DNA of 64,000 bases from Kribbella italica. Lineage in GTDB: Bacteria; Actinomycetota; Actinomycetes; Propionibacteriales; Kribbellaceae. Positions 51,281 to 60,196 of the stretch are shown piece by piece (position 1 is the first letter of the stretch; the number at the start of each line of letters is the position of its first letter). Under the pieces are notes generated by a model. That model made no database searches, was not told the origin of the DNA, and saw nothing but the letters and a program-made list of their open reading frames with translations. A program made the translations under genes and the position numbers. The stretch spans positions 8,556,001-8,620,000 of the forward strand of contig NZ_JACHMY010000001.1 in assembly GCF_014205135.1 (NCBI RefSeq), in the 5' to 3' direction.

Positions 51281-53755
51281 ATGACCAGATCCCGTCGAGC
51301 GCGGGCTATTCGAGGCCTGATCACGGGGCTTGCCGTCTCCGTCCTGCTGCCGCTGGGGGCGTCGGCCGCCCCGATCACGCCGGGCACGACCACCGCGGTG
51401 GGCCAGGCCGACCTGACGACGACCACCACCCCGCCGGCCGCCGATCCGCTCGCGCCGGCGGGCGCCGTCGCGGCCAAGCCCTACATGGGCTGGAGCAGCT
51501 ACAGCATGGAGGTCTACTCTCCGCTCGGCGGCAAGTGGATCACCGCGGCCCAGATCAAGGCCCAGTCCGACGCGATGCACAAGAAGCTGCAGCCGTTCGG
51601 CTACGAGTACATCAACATCGACGCCGCCTGGAACGACGGGATCGACGCGTACGGCCGGCCGACGCCGAGCAAGACGCTGTACCCGAACGGCTTCCAGGAA
51701 GTCATCGACCACGTGCACAAGAACGGCCAGAAGATCGGGATCTACAGCATCCCGGGCATCTCCGACGCCGTGCTGAAGGCGAACCTGCCGATCTACGGCG
51801 CCCCCGGCTGCACCACCGGCAACCTGGCCAAGGAGCCGAAGCAGCAGGGCGACTACTGGGGCTTCGGCTGGCGGATCGACATGGACAACCCGTGCGCGCA
51901 GAAGTACATCGACTCGATCGCGGACCTGTTCGCGAGCTGGGGCATCGACTTCCTCAAGTTCGACAGCGTCACGCCGGGCTCGGGCAAGAACGACCTGTCG
52001 CTCGACGCGCGGGACGAGGTCGCGGGCTGGTCGAAGGCGCTGACCCGGCACAAGATCTGGTTCGAGCTCTCCTGGGCGCTCGACATCCGGTACGCCGACT
52101 ACTGGAAGTCGGTCGCGAACGGCTGGCGCGTCGACTGGGACGTCGAGTGCTACTGCACCAACGAGGCCCTGACCGCGTGGCCGAACATCTCCCGGCTGTT
52201 CCCCAAGGTGGCCGACTGGTGGCGCCACGGTGGGCCCGGCGGCTGGAACGACCTCGACTCGCTCAACGTCGGTAACGGCACGATGGACGGCCTGACCAAG
52301 GACGAGCGCCGTACGGCGGCCACGCTGTGGGCGGTCTCGGCCGCGCCGTTCTACGTCGGCAACGACATGACCAAGCTCGACCAGTACGGCCTGGACCTGC
52401 TGACCAACCGCGAGGTGATCGCGGTGAACCAGGCCGGCCGGCCCGCGCAGCCGGTGTCGACGAAGACCAACCGCCAGGTCTGGTACTCGCTGAACGCGGA
52501 CAGCTCGTACACCGTGGCCCTGTTCAACCTCGGCACCACCGAGGCGAACATGACGGCGAACTTCGCCGACCTCGGACTGGACGGCAGCGCCTCGGTGCGC
52601 GACCTGTGGGCGAACAAGAACCTGGGCGACTTCAAGACCGGCTACACCGCGCAGGTCGTGCCGCCGCACGGCGCCCGGCTGTTCAAGGTGACGCCGCAGA
52701 AGAAGGCCTCGATCCGGGTCAACGACGACGACCTGCGCGCGCAGTACGACGGCGAGTGGCAGCGCAACGGCAACAAGGAGGTCGCCGCGGTCTCCGAGCC
52801 GCTGACCGTCAAGGTGACCGACACCGGGACGGCCACGCCGCCGCCGGCGAACAACGCCGGTGTCCGGACCGTGACGCTGAACAACGACGACGCGCAGATC
52901 AACTACACCGGCTCGTGGAGCCGCAGTACCGGGCGCGGGATGGGCGACTACCAGGACGACGTCCAGTACACGGAGGCCAACGGCGACGCGTTCACGCACA
53001 CGTTCGTCGGCACCGGCGTCGACTACTACACCGAGACGCACGAGTCGCAGGGCGAGGTGGAGATCTACATCGACGGCGAGCTCAAGCAGACCGTCGACAC
53101 CCACCAGGCCGAGGGACGCGGCGTGCAGCAGAAGGTGTTCAGCATCTCCGACCTGCCGAACGGCACCCACACGATCCGGGGTGTGAAGAAGTCGGGTCAG
53201 TTCATGCTGGTCGACAAGCTCGACGTCCGGCAGATCAGCCTGCTGAACCCGAGTGCGGTGGCCTTCGACAAGTTGTCCCCGGCCGACGTCACGGTCGAGA
53301 TGGCCCGCGACTCCAGCGAGCTGGCGTCGATCGCCAAGGCCGGTACGGCGCTGGTCAAGGGCACCGACTACACCGTTGCCGGACGCAACATCACGCTGAA
53401 GAAGGAGTACCTGGCCAAGCTCGCGACCGGTGACAGCGCCCTGGACTTCACCTTCCGCGGCGACTACCGCGACGACATCCACTCCACCACCGCCAACGGC
53501 GCCTCGGTCAGCTTCACCTTCCGCGGTACGTCGGTCGAGTGGATCACCGCCAAGGCGCCCGACCAGGGCAACGCCGACATCTTCGTCGACGGCAAGCTCG
53601 TCCAGCGGGTGAACCTGCAGAACGCGGAGCGCACCACGCTCCAGCGGGTCTTCGCGAAGTCGGACCTGAAGGACGCCAACCACACCCTGCGCATCGTGAA
53701 GGTCTCCGGAGACGTCCTCCGCTCCGACCAGCTCCGCTACACGATCGCCAAGTAA
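51281..53755 (+). CDS. Secreted GH27 alpha-galactosidase with accessory modules
   Basis: 824 residues from the ATG at 51281. A signal peptide (RGLITGLAVSVLLPLGASAA) precedes a family 27 domain: MGWSSYSMEV, INIDAAWNDG, the nucleophile Asp228 in FLKFDSVTP, the likely acid/base Asp287 in WRVDWDVE, and WNDLDSLNVG. A C-terminal beta domain follows to about 520. Two similar sandwich modules (about 560-670 and 725-824; DDVQYTEANGDAF and DDIHSTTANGASV) flank an X2-like Ig domain (SAVAFDKLSPADV). It cleaves alpha-galactose from plant galactomannan or raffinose-type sugars outside the cell. TTGACA at 51185-51190 may be a -35 element. A strong terminator follows. Confidence 0.92.
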   Translation: MTRSRRARAIRGLITGLAVSVLLPLGASAAPITPGTTTAVGQADLTTTTTPPAADPLAPAGAVAAKPYMGWSSYSMEVYSPLGGKWITAAQIKAQSDAMHKKLQPFGYEYINIDAAWNDGIDAYGRPTPSKTLYPNGFQEVIDHVHKNGQKIGIYSIPGISDAVLKANLPIYGAPGCTTGNLAKEPKQQGDYWGFGWRIDMDNPCAQKYIDSIADLFASWGIDFLKFDSVTPGSGKNDLSLDARDEVAGWSKALTRHKIWFELSWALDIRYADYWKSVANGWRVDWDVECYCTNEALTAWPNISRLFPKVADWWRHGGPGGWNDLDSLNVGNGTMDGLTKDERRTAATLWAVSAAPFYVGNDMTKLDQYGLDLLTNREVIAVNQAGRPAQPVSTKTNRQVWYSLNADSSYTVALFNLGTTEANMTANFADLGLDGSASVRDLWANKNLGDFKTGYTAQVVPPHGARLFKVTPQKKASIRVNDDDLRAQYDGEWQRNGNKEVAAVSEPLTVKVTDTGTATPPPANNAGVRTVTLNNDDAQINYTGSWSRSTGRGMGDYQDDVQYTEANGDAFTHTFVGTGVDYYTETHESQGEVEIYIDGELKQTVDTHQAEGRGVQQKVFSISDLPNGTHTIRGVKKSGQFMLVDKLDVRQISLLNPSAVAFDKLSPADVTVEMARDSSELASIAKAGTALVKGTDYTVAGRNITLKKEYLAKLATGDSALDFTFRGDYRDDIHSTTANGASVSFTFRGTSVEWITAKAPDQGNADIFVDGKLVQRVNLQNAERTTLQRVFAKSDLKDANHTLRIVKVSGDVLRSDQLRYTIAK

Positions 53756-53762
53756 CGACAGC

Positions 53763-53794
53763 AATGGGGGCCCGGGGTCGCCCGGGCCCCCATT
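53763..53794 (+). terminator. Strong intrinsic terminator after the GH27 gene
   Basis: Perfect 14-bp stem AATGGGGGCCCGGG / CCCGGGCCCCCATT with loop GTCG, 7 bases after the stop codon. Outer bases (ACGACA/TGTCGT) extend the pairing. Confidence 0.88.
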
Positions 53795-53893
53795 GTCGTG
53801 GTGACCGATCCCGGACACCTTCGTTGACTGCGACCGGCCCCGCGGGATGGGGTGGGAGTACGAGCACCGTGGGCGACTGGGAAGGCCGACTCG

Positions 53894-56278
53894 ATGGCGA
53901 CCCTGGACGACGTACGACGCCAGTTCCGGACCCCGCCAGCGGAGGGCCGGCCGATGATGCGGTGGTGGTGGTTCGGCCCCTCGGTCGAACGGCCCGAGCT
54001 CGAACGGCAGCTGCGCGCGATGGCCGCGGCCGGGCTGGGCGGGGTCGAGGTCGCCTTCGTCTACCCGATGGGCCCGCCGACCGCGCGGTTCGGCTCGGAC
54101 GAGTTCCTCAAGGATCTGGGGTTCGCCGCGCGGACCGCGCGTGACCTCGGGCTGCGCTTCGATCTGACGCTGGGCAGCGGCTGGTCGTACGGCGGTGGGC
54201 ACATCGGGCCGGAGCACGCCGCGCGCGGGCTGAGCTGGGACCGGCGGGAGATCGGCGCTGCGGCGTACGACGTACCGGTGGTCGAGGCCTGGCCGGGGGA
54301 CGAGTTCGTCGCCGCGTTCGTCGGCGAGGGAGCCGCGCCGACGGCGTACGAGGAACTCGTGGTGAGCGACGGGACGATTCACGTGCCGGCGGGCCAGGGG
54401 CCGCGGGAGGTGCTGATCGCGACCTCGCGGTTGACCGGTCAGAACGTGAAGCGGGCCGCGGCGGGCGCCGAGGGGCCGGTGCTCGACCACTACTCCGAGG
54501 CGGCGGCGGAGCAGCACATCGCGGCGGTCGCCGCTCCGTTGCTGCGGGCGGCCGGGCCGGAGCTGGTCGGGTCGGTGTTCTGCGACAGCGTCGAGGTCTA
54601 CGACGCGGACTGGACGCCTCGCCTGGTGGAGGAGTTCGCGGCGAGACGGGGTTATGCGCTGCGGTCGTTGCTGTCCGGGTTGCTGGTCGACACGGCCGGG
54701 TCGGCGCAGGTGCGGATCGACGTCCAGCGGACGCTGGCGGAGTTGTACGAGCAGAACTTCGTGGCGGTCTTCCAGCGCTGGGCGGCCGGGCACGGCGTGC
54801 CGTTCCGGATCCAGAGCTACGGCGAACCGGGCGCGACGGTGAGCAGCTATCGGCACGCCGACCTGTTCGAGGGCGAGGGCTGGGGCTGGACGCGCCTGCC
54901 GGAGACGCGGTGGGCGGCGTCGGCCGCGGCGGCGTACGGGCAGCAGGTCGTGTCGGCCGAGGTGTGGACGTGGGTGCACTCGCCGTCGTTCCGCGCGACA
55001 CCGCTCGATCTCCAGGGCGAGGCGCACGAGCACTTCCTGTCGGGAGTGAACCAGTTGATCGGCCACGGCTGGCCGTACTCGCCGTCGGGTGGTCCCGGGG
55101 TCGGCTGGATCTTCTACGCCGCCGGGGCGTTGGACGACCGCAATCCGTGGTGGCCGGTCGCGCGGGAGCTGTTCGGGTCGTTGCACCGGCTGTCCTGGTT
55201 GCTGCAGCAGGGGACACCGGTCCGGACGGTCAAGGTGTACGTGCCGGCGTCCGACGTGTACGCCGCCGCGCGGGGTTCGGTGAACCTGTACCGGGCCGTG
55301 CGAGACCGGATCGGTGAGGAGATTCCGCGGGTGATTCGCGAGTCGGGGCTGGACTTCGACCTGGTCGACGACGACGCGGTCGACGTACTGGAGCCGGGCG
55401 GGCTGGTCGTCGTACCGGACGGGGCGATCGTTCCCGCGCGGACTCAGGAGTGGCTGGACGCCGCTGAGGTGGTGACCGACTTGGAGCAGTTGGCTCGGCG
55501 GTTGCCGGAGCCTTGGGTGCAGGACGTCGGGATCGTGCATCGGCGGCTCGACGACGGTGACGTGTACTTCCTGGCGAACACCGGCCCCCAGGCGCGCAGC
55601 TTTCGCTTCGAGGTCTCATCCGCCTTCGAGCGTTGGGATGCCGCCACCGGCGCGACGACGGTCGTCGGCCAGGACGTGACGTTGCATCCGTACGAAGCTG
55701 TCGTGCTGGTGCCAGTCGACGCCGAGGCCGAGTCCGCGGCTGAACCCGAGGTCCTGGGTCCGGTCGCAGGACCGTGGCGGGTGGACTTCGGCGACGGTCC
55801 GGAGCCGGTCGAGCTGCCGGACCGGTGGGAGGATCGCCGGCCGACGTACTCGGGATCGGCTTCCTACCTGACGGAGGTCGACCTGCCTGAGGCCGCGCGG
55901 ACTTTCCTGGACTTCGGTCCGGGCGAGGTGGCCGACTCCGAGGAGTACCTGCCGTCGAACTCGTTCCATGCCCGCTTGGTCCCGCCTGTCGGGGCAGCCG
56001 CCGAGGTCTGGCTCAACGACGTTCGCTGCGGCAGCCTGTGGGCGCCGCCGTACCGGGTGGAGGTGACTGAGGCCGCCCGAGCCGGCCGGAACACCTTGCG
56101 CGTCGTCGTCCACAACACGGGCGCGAACGCCCTGGCCGGCGATGAACACCTCGCGCCGCTGGTGGAGTCCGTCACCGCCGAGTACGGCAACCGCTTCGCC
56201 CTGCAGGACATCGAGCACGCCGCCGACTTCCTGCACTCCGGCCTGCTCAGCCCACCCGTGGTGCTACAGCTGGGTTAA
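53894..56278 (+). CDS. GH106-like alpha-L-rhamnosidase
   Basis: 794 residues from the ATG at 53894, no signal peptide. The N-terminus FRTPPAEGRPMMRWWWFG matches the opening of family 106 alpha-L-rhamnosidases, and GLGGVEVAFVYPMGP, DLTLGSGWSYGGGHI and VFCDSVEVYDADW are further conserved parts; the last holds candidate acidic residues. A C-terminal galactose-binding-like sandwich (about 615-790, with AEVWLNDVRCGSLW) is typical of this family. It probably removes rhamnose from pectin fragments or plant glycosides. The stop overlaps the convergent SARP gene by 4 bases. Confidence 0.8.
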   Translation: MATLDDVRRQFRTPPAEGRPMMRWWWFGPSVERPELERQLRAMAAAGLGGVEVAFVYPMGPPTARFGSDEFLKDLGFAARTARDLGLRFDLTLGSGWSYGGGHIGPEHAARGLSWDRREIGAAAYDVPVVEAWPGDEFVAAFVGEGAAPTAYEELVVSDGTIHVPAGQGPREVLIATSRLTGQNVKRAAAGAEGPVLDHYSEAAAEQHIAAVAAPLLRAAGPELVGSVFCDSVEVYDADWTPRLVEEFAARRGYALRSLLSGLLVDTAGSAQVRIDVQRTLAELYEQNFVAVFQRWAAGHGVPFRIQSYGEPGATVSSYRHADLFEGEGWGWTRLPETRWAASAAAAYGQQVVSAEVWTWVHSPSFRATPLDLQGEAHEHFLSGVNQLIGHGWPYSPSGGPGVGWIFYAAGALDDRNPWWPVARELFGSLHRLSWLLQQGTPVRTVKVYVPASDVYAAARGSVNLYRAVRDRIGEEIPRVIRESGLDFDLVDDDAVDVLEPGGLVVVPDGAIVPARTQEWLDAAEVVTDLEQLARRLPEPWVQDVGIVHRRLDDGDVYFLANTGPQARSFRFEVSSAFERWDAATGATTVVGQDVTLHPYEAVVLVPVDAEAESAAEPEVLGPVAGPWRVDFGDGPEPVELPDRWEDRRPTYSGSASYLTEVDLPEAARTFLDFGPGEVADSEEYLPSNSFHARLVPPVGAAAEVWLNDVRCGSLWAPPYRVEVTEAARAGRNTLRVVVHNTGANALAGDEHLAPLVESVTAEYGNRFALQDIEHAADFLHSGLLSPPVVLQLG

Positions 56279-57690
56279 GCCCCGCGCATCCTGCGGGCTT
56301 GGTCGACCAGGGCGTTCAGAGCGGGGCGTTCGGGGCCGGGGAGCCAGGCGAGGGCGACGACGATGGGCTCCATGTCGAGGACCTCGATGTAGGTGAGGTC
56401 GGGGCGCGGGTACAGCTCGCGGCAGGCGCTCGGGACGATGGTGATGTCGGGGCCTAGGGCAACGGCCGAGAAGAGTTCCTCGAGGTTCGTCACCTCATCG
56501 TCGGTGAAATTGACCCGGGTCCCGTCCGGGCGGGGATCGACGGCCCAGAAGCTGCGCCACTCCTCGTGCACCTTCGGGGACAGGCTGACGACGCGGTGGC
56601 CGGCCATGCCGGCGAGGGTGAGATGGTCCAGGGCGGCCAGCTCGTGCGCGTTGTTGACGACCACCGAGCGGGTTCCGGTGCCGAGGGGCTCGACCTCGAC
56701 GCCGGCCGGTACGGGCAGGAAGACCACGACGACGTCGGCCTGGCCCTGCGGCAGCGCGGTGACCTGCTCGACGAAGTCGAGGTGGCGGACCTTGATCGTG
56801 ATCTCCGGGTGCTCGAGCCGCGTCGCGGCGAGCAGCGCGCGGATCTCGGGCAGCGTGATGATCGCTTCGAGGCTGCCGATCACCAACTCCGCGGACTTCG
56901 CCGGTTCGTGCGGTCCTCTGGGGACGCGCGGCTCCTTCAGGAGTTGGGCGTGCACCTCGCCGAGCGCCGTACCGGGTCCGACGCCGAGTTCGTCGGCCAG
57001 CCGTCGGCGGACGTCCTCGTAGCGGAGCAAGGCCTCCGCCCGCCGGTCGGAGGCGAGCAGGACGGTCATCAGGCGGGCGTGCACGCGTTCGTCGTACGGC
57101 AGCTCGGCCGCCAGCGGCTCCAGGTGGGTCAGCGCAAGCTCCGGCTTCCCGGACTCGAGCGCCGCATCGGCGAACTCGAGCACGAGACTGATCCGCGAGT
57201 CCTCCCACCGGCGCACGAGGGGATCGGTGCGGATCCACTCGGGGCCGTCGGCGAAGAGCGGACCGCGCCACAGCTCGAGAGTCTCCTGCAACGCCCGGGC
57301 GCGTGCCTCAGGATCGGATGCCCTCGGGGCTGCCGCGAGACGCTGGAACTCCTGGAAGTCGTTGTCCGAGTCCGGTACGTCGAGCCGGTAGCCCTGCCCG
57401 TCCCAGCTGACAGTTGCCGTGGGCCCGCATTGCTTCTCGAGCCAGTCCCGCAACCGCGTCACCGTCATCTGCAACGCGCCGCTGGAGCACCCGGCCGGCC
57501 CCCAGCCCACCTCGGCCAGGCGCCCGGCACCCAGGGCCTCGCCGGGATGCAGCAGCAAGGCCCCGAGCACGTTCCGAACCGCCGGCCGCAGCTTGCCCGC
57601 CGTCGTACCGTCCACCTGAACCCGCAACGGTCCCAGGATTCCCAACGCCACGCGAGACCGATCCACCACGCCTCCCGCATCCGCTCTCAC
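56275..57690 (-). CDS. SARP-type regulator fused to a LysR-type effector domain
   Basis: 471 residues. Residues about 14-105 form an OmpR-like winged helix (LGPLRVQVDG, LRPAVRNVLGALLLHPGEAL) and 110-255 a BTAD domain (AALESGKPELALTHLEPLAA), together a SARP/AfsR regulator. From about 268 to 468 follows a segment with the pattern of the LysR effector fold: LVIGSLEAIITLPEIRALLA, VTALPQGQADVVVVFLP, LTLAGMAGHRVVSLSP and ALGPDITIVPSACRELY. A LysR helix-turn-helix is absent. The sensor would give the SARP activator a small-molecule input. The gene is convergent to GH106. Confidence 0.85.
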   Translation of the reverse strand: MRADAGGVVDRSRVALGILGPLRVQVDGTTAGKLRPAVRNVLGALLLHPGEALGAGRLAEVGWGPAGCSSGALQMTVTRLRDWLEKQCGPTATVSWDGQGYRLDVPDSDNDFQEFQRLAAAPRASDPEARARALQETLELWRGPLFADGPEWIRTDPLVRRWEDSRISLVLEFADAALESGKPELALTHLEPLAAELPYDERVHARLMTVLLASDRRAEALLRYEDVRRRLADELGVGPGTALGEVHAQLLKEPRVPRGPHEPAKSAELVIGSLEAIITLPEIRALLAATRLEHPEITIKVRHLDFVEQVTALPQGQADVVVVFLPVPAGVEVEPLGTGTRSVVVNNAHELAALDHLTLAGMAGHRVVSLSPKVHEEWRSFWAVDPRPDGTRVNFTDDEVTNLEELFSAVALGPDITIVPSACRELYPRPDLTYIEVLDMEPIVVALAWLPGPERPALNALVDQARRMRGA

Positions 57691-57765
57691 CAGAACCTGG
57701 AGCGTAGCCGTCGAAGGCGGTCACCGGGCGGCGTGCGGAGGAGCGGCCGGTTGAGGTCGTCGCGG

Positions 57766-58620
57766 CTAGCCGGTCTGCTGCTGGGCGATCGCGGCCGCCA
57801 GCGTGTCGGCGGAGGCTGCCGCGGCTTCGAAGGTGAGTGGAGGCTCCGGATTCCAGGCGAGCACGTGGCCGGCGGCAACGGCCGGGAGCTCGGACCAGGC
57901 AGGGATCTCCGCGAGCTGCTCCGCGCCGAGCGAGTTGGGCCGCTGGTCGTACAGGTAGATGCCGGCCGGATGACTGCTGCCCAGGTCGGTCCACTGCACG
58001 ACCTCCCACCCGCCCTTCGCGCTGGTCGGCGCGAACGTGACCCCTGCATCGGCCAGCAGCCGAAGAGTCGGCCAGTACGCCGGATTGGCGACGTACGCGT
58101 CGGTCGGCGTACCGCCGGAGAACGCGAGCACCTGTACGCCGTCCGCCGCGCTGGTGAGTCGGGCGAGGGCGTCGGACAGTTGCTGCTCGCTGTCCTCGGC
58201 CGTCCCGCCGAGCGCCTCGGCCAACGCGTGGAAGCGCCCGATGACGTCCTTGAGGTCCGGCTCCCCGGCGATCCGGATCAGCAGGATCGGTGCGATCTCG
58301 GCGAGCTTGCCGGCCACCGCCTCGGAGACGCCGTACACCTCACCCGCGTAGGTCACGCCGACCACGAGATCGGGCTGCAACGAGTCGACCAGCTCCTGGT
58401 CGACGGCGTCCCCGGCCCCGACGCTCGGCACATCCAGCCCGGCCACCGCGGCCGTCCCGCTGTCCGCCTGATGCTGCGACCCGAAGTACCCGACCACCGG
58501 AACCCCGAGCCGCGCCAACGTCTGCGCGGCCTGCCCGTAAGCCAGCACCCGCCGCGGCCGCTCGGCGACCTCGACGCTCTCCCCACGATCATCCTCGAAC
58601 GACCAGCCACCGGACGCCAT
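57766..58620 (-). CDS. Siderophore/iron-type periplasmic-binding-like protein without signal peptide
   Basis: 284 residues. The fold of family 8 binding proteins (FecB/FepB/BtuF) is suggested by RPRRVLAYGQAAQTLARLG, LVDSLQPDLVVGVTYAGEVY and IPAWSELPAVAAGHV. The frame starts MASGGWSFEDDRGESVEV, directly at the mature domain, with a GGAGGGTGAC ribosome site upstream. No signal peptide, lipobox, permease or ATPase is encoded nearby. It may be a cytoplasmic binding or sensing protein, or a gene that lost its export signal. Confidence 0.8.
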   Translation of the reverse strand: MASGGWSFEDDRGESVEVAERPRRVLAYGQAAQTLARLGVPVVGYFGSQHQADSGTAAVAGLDVPSVGAGDAVDQELVDSLQPDLVVGVTYAGEVYGVSEAVAGKLAEIAPILLIRIAGEPDLKDVIGRFHALAEALGGTAEDSEQQLSDALARLTSAADGVQVLAFSGGTPTDAYVANPAYWPTLRLLADAGVTFAPTSAKGGWEVVQWTDLGSSHPAGIYLYDQRPNSLGAEQLAEIPAWSELPAVAAGHVLAWNPEPPLTFEAAAASADTLAAAIAQQQTG

Positions 58621-59009
58621 ACCGTCACCCTCCTACCCAGGAGGCCGCCCGAACCCGACAGCCCCAGCCGATGAAGTCCGCCACCATCATCGCCGCCCCA
58701 CCACCCCGGGAAACCTCGATCCCAGCAGACGGATCCGCCCGAACCGCATTCCCGACAACGAGGAGATGAGCATCACGAAGGCCGATGCCGACCAGCCTCG
58801 CGAGCCCGGCCCGCCCCGGGCGTAGCAGCAGGTGGTGCGGCGGGTCGTCCGGCGCGGTCTGGCCGGGGGCGGGGCGACCCGGCCCCCGGCCCGCCCGCCA
58901 GGCGCGCCCCCGACGCGGTGTGATGCGGTATAGCACTCAGGCCAGGGAGGCCGTCTCCCAGCCTGGCCCAACCCCAGGCCCGGGCGGCCGGGCGCACGGA
59001 CGTGTGCTC
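58621..59009. other. Intergenic region with a degenerate copy of a LacI gene end
   Basis: 389 bases without a convincing gene. On the minus strand, about 58817-58850 encodes DDPPHHLLLRP, nearly the same as the end of the neighbouring regulator (SRPPHHLLLRP), and about 20 of 22 bases match between 58817-58838 and 59052-59073. This looks like the remnant of a duplicated or second LacI-type gene. A hairpin GGCCAGG/CCTGGCC at 58940-58968 may terminate the regulator gene. Confidence 0.4.
58940..58968 (-). terminator. Possible terminator of the DeoR-LacI regulator
   Basis: GGCCAGG (58940-58946) pairs with CCTGGCC (58962-58968), with a GGGAG/CTCCC alternative inside. It lies 42 bases beyond the stop of the leftward regulator gene. 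Confidence 0.4.
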
Positions 59010-60071
59010 TCAGGTGCGTGTGGCGCCGCAGCTGTTGCGGATGCGGAGGTGGGGGCGTAGGAGCAGGTGGTGGGGTGGGCGGGACGGATCGGTCAGGCGC
59101 TGGACGAGGAGGTTGACCGCGGTTGCGCCGACCTCGGTTCGAGGGGGTGCTACTGCGGTCAGCGGGGGGTCGGACAGGGCGGCGAGTTCGTCGTCGTAGG
59201 CAACGATCGCGAGGTCGCCGGGGATGTCGACGCCGAGCTGCCGTAGGCGGCTCACCAGGGGGAGTGCGGCGACGTCGTGGTGCACGATCAGTGCGTCGAG
59301 GGTTCCCGCGCGGACCTCGTGCTGGATGGACTCGGCGGTCTTCTCCAGTTCCAGTGGGCTTTCGTCGCGTAGTTCGCGGGGGACCTGGGGTGCGAACTCC
59401 AGCGCCGCCAGCGCGGCGTCGTAGCCGGTGACGAGCCGGGGAGCGGTGATGGTGTCGAAGTGCATCAGGCCGATGTGCCGGTGGCCGAGGGCGGCGAGGT
59501 GCTGCACCGCGTCGTACGCGCCCTGCTCGTGATCGGTGGCGACGTGCTCGACCGTCCCCGACTGCCAGCCGGCGCGGCGCTCGGCCAGGACGACGGGCAC
59601 GGGGATCGTGCGGAGCCAGGCCTCGGTCTCGGGTGACTTCTGCGGGTCGAGCCTGGTCGCGATCACCAGTCCGTCGACGCCGGACTCGAGCAGGCGCGCG
59701 ACCTGGACGCGCTCTTCGGCGACGTCGTTCTGGGAGACACCGAGGACGATCCGCGCGCCGAGCTCGTCGGCACTGCTGCCCGCGCCGCTGACGACCTTGG
59801 GGTAGTAGTACGACGCGTGCGGCACGACCATGCCGAGGGTGTAGGTCGTCGTACGAGCGGGACGCTCGCCGGTCGTCGGTGAGGTACGGACGTCGACGCG
59901 CGTGGCGCCGCCGTGGACGCGGTTGAGCAGGCCGCGGCGGGCGAGCTCGCGGACATCGACCCGGGCGGTGACGGCGGCGACGCCGAGCTCTTCGGCCAGC
60001 TCGCGCACGGTGATCGAGCCCTTGGTGTCGACGAGCTCGAGGACGGCGCGATGCCGTTCGTCCGCATTCAT
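59010..60071 (-). CDS. Hybrid regulator: DeoR-type HTH fused to LacI-type sensor
   Basis: 353 residues from the ATG at 60071. The N-terminus NADERHRAVLELVDTKGSIT, VRELAEELGVAAVTARVDVR and RGLLNRVHGGATR is a DeoR-type winged helix. The rest is a LacI/PBP1-type sugar sensor (LGMVVPHASYYYPKVVSGA, LAALGHRHIGLMHFDT, DIPGDLAIVAYDDE). It is divergent from the Tat-exported propeller gene, with a 30-bp near-perfect palindrome between them, so it probably represses that gene and itself in response to a sugar. Confidence 0.92.
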   Translation of the reverse strand: MNADERHRAVLELVDTKGSITVRELAEELGVAAVTARVDVRELARRGLLNRVHGGATRVDVRTSPTTGERPARTTTYTLGMVVPHASYYYPKVVSGAGSSADELGARIVLGVSQNDVAEERVQVARLLESGVDGLVIATRLDPQKSPETEAWLRTIPVPVVLAERRAGWQSGTVEHVATDHEQGAYDAVQHLAALGHRHIGLMHFDTITAPRLVTGYDAALAALEFAPQVPRELRDESPLELEKTAESIQHEVRAGTLDALIVHHDVAALPLVSRLRQLGVDIPGDLAIVAYDDELAALSDPPLTAVAPPRTEVGATAVNLLVQRLTDPSRPPHHLLLRPHLRIRNSCGATRT

Positions 60072-60138
60072 GGACGAAACGATATCATTTGCCGAAGCCT
60101 CTCCCAGTGCGGCAGAGCAGCGCGACCTGTTGACACGC

Positions 60139-60168
60139 ATCGAATGACATCAAATGATGTCATTCGAT
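60139..60168. promoter_or_regulatory. Operator overlapping the promoter of the propeller gene
   Basis: Arms ATCGAATGACATCA and TGATGTCATTCGAT pair perfectly around AA. TTGACA at 60130-60135 and AATGAT at 60153-60158 (17-base spacing) form a plausible promoter that the palindrome covers. A half-site (ATATCATTTG) recurs at 60080-60089 next to the regulator start, which would allow autoregulation. Confidence 0.75.
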
Positions 60169-60196
60169 AAGGACGCTGCGCAACAAGGAGAGGCTC

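Noticed and set aside
51272..55540. Open frame of 1422 codons on the minus strand opposite the GH27 and GH106-like genes
   Set aside because: It crosses two well-supported genes and a strong terminator, and has low-complexity Arg/Val/Gly/Asp composition.
58625..58936. Minus-strand frame of 103 codons between the iron-binding-like gene and the regulator
   Set aside because: It overlaps the promoter region of the binding-protein gene and contains only a fragment of a LacI tail. I describe it as a degenerate region instead of a gene.
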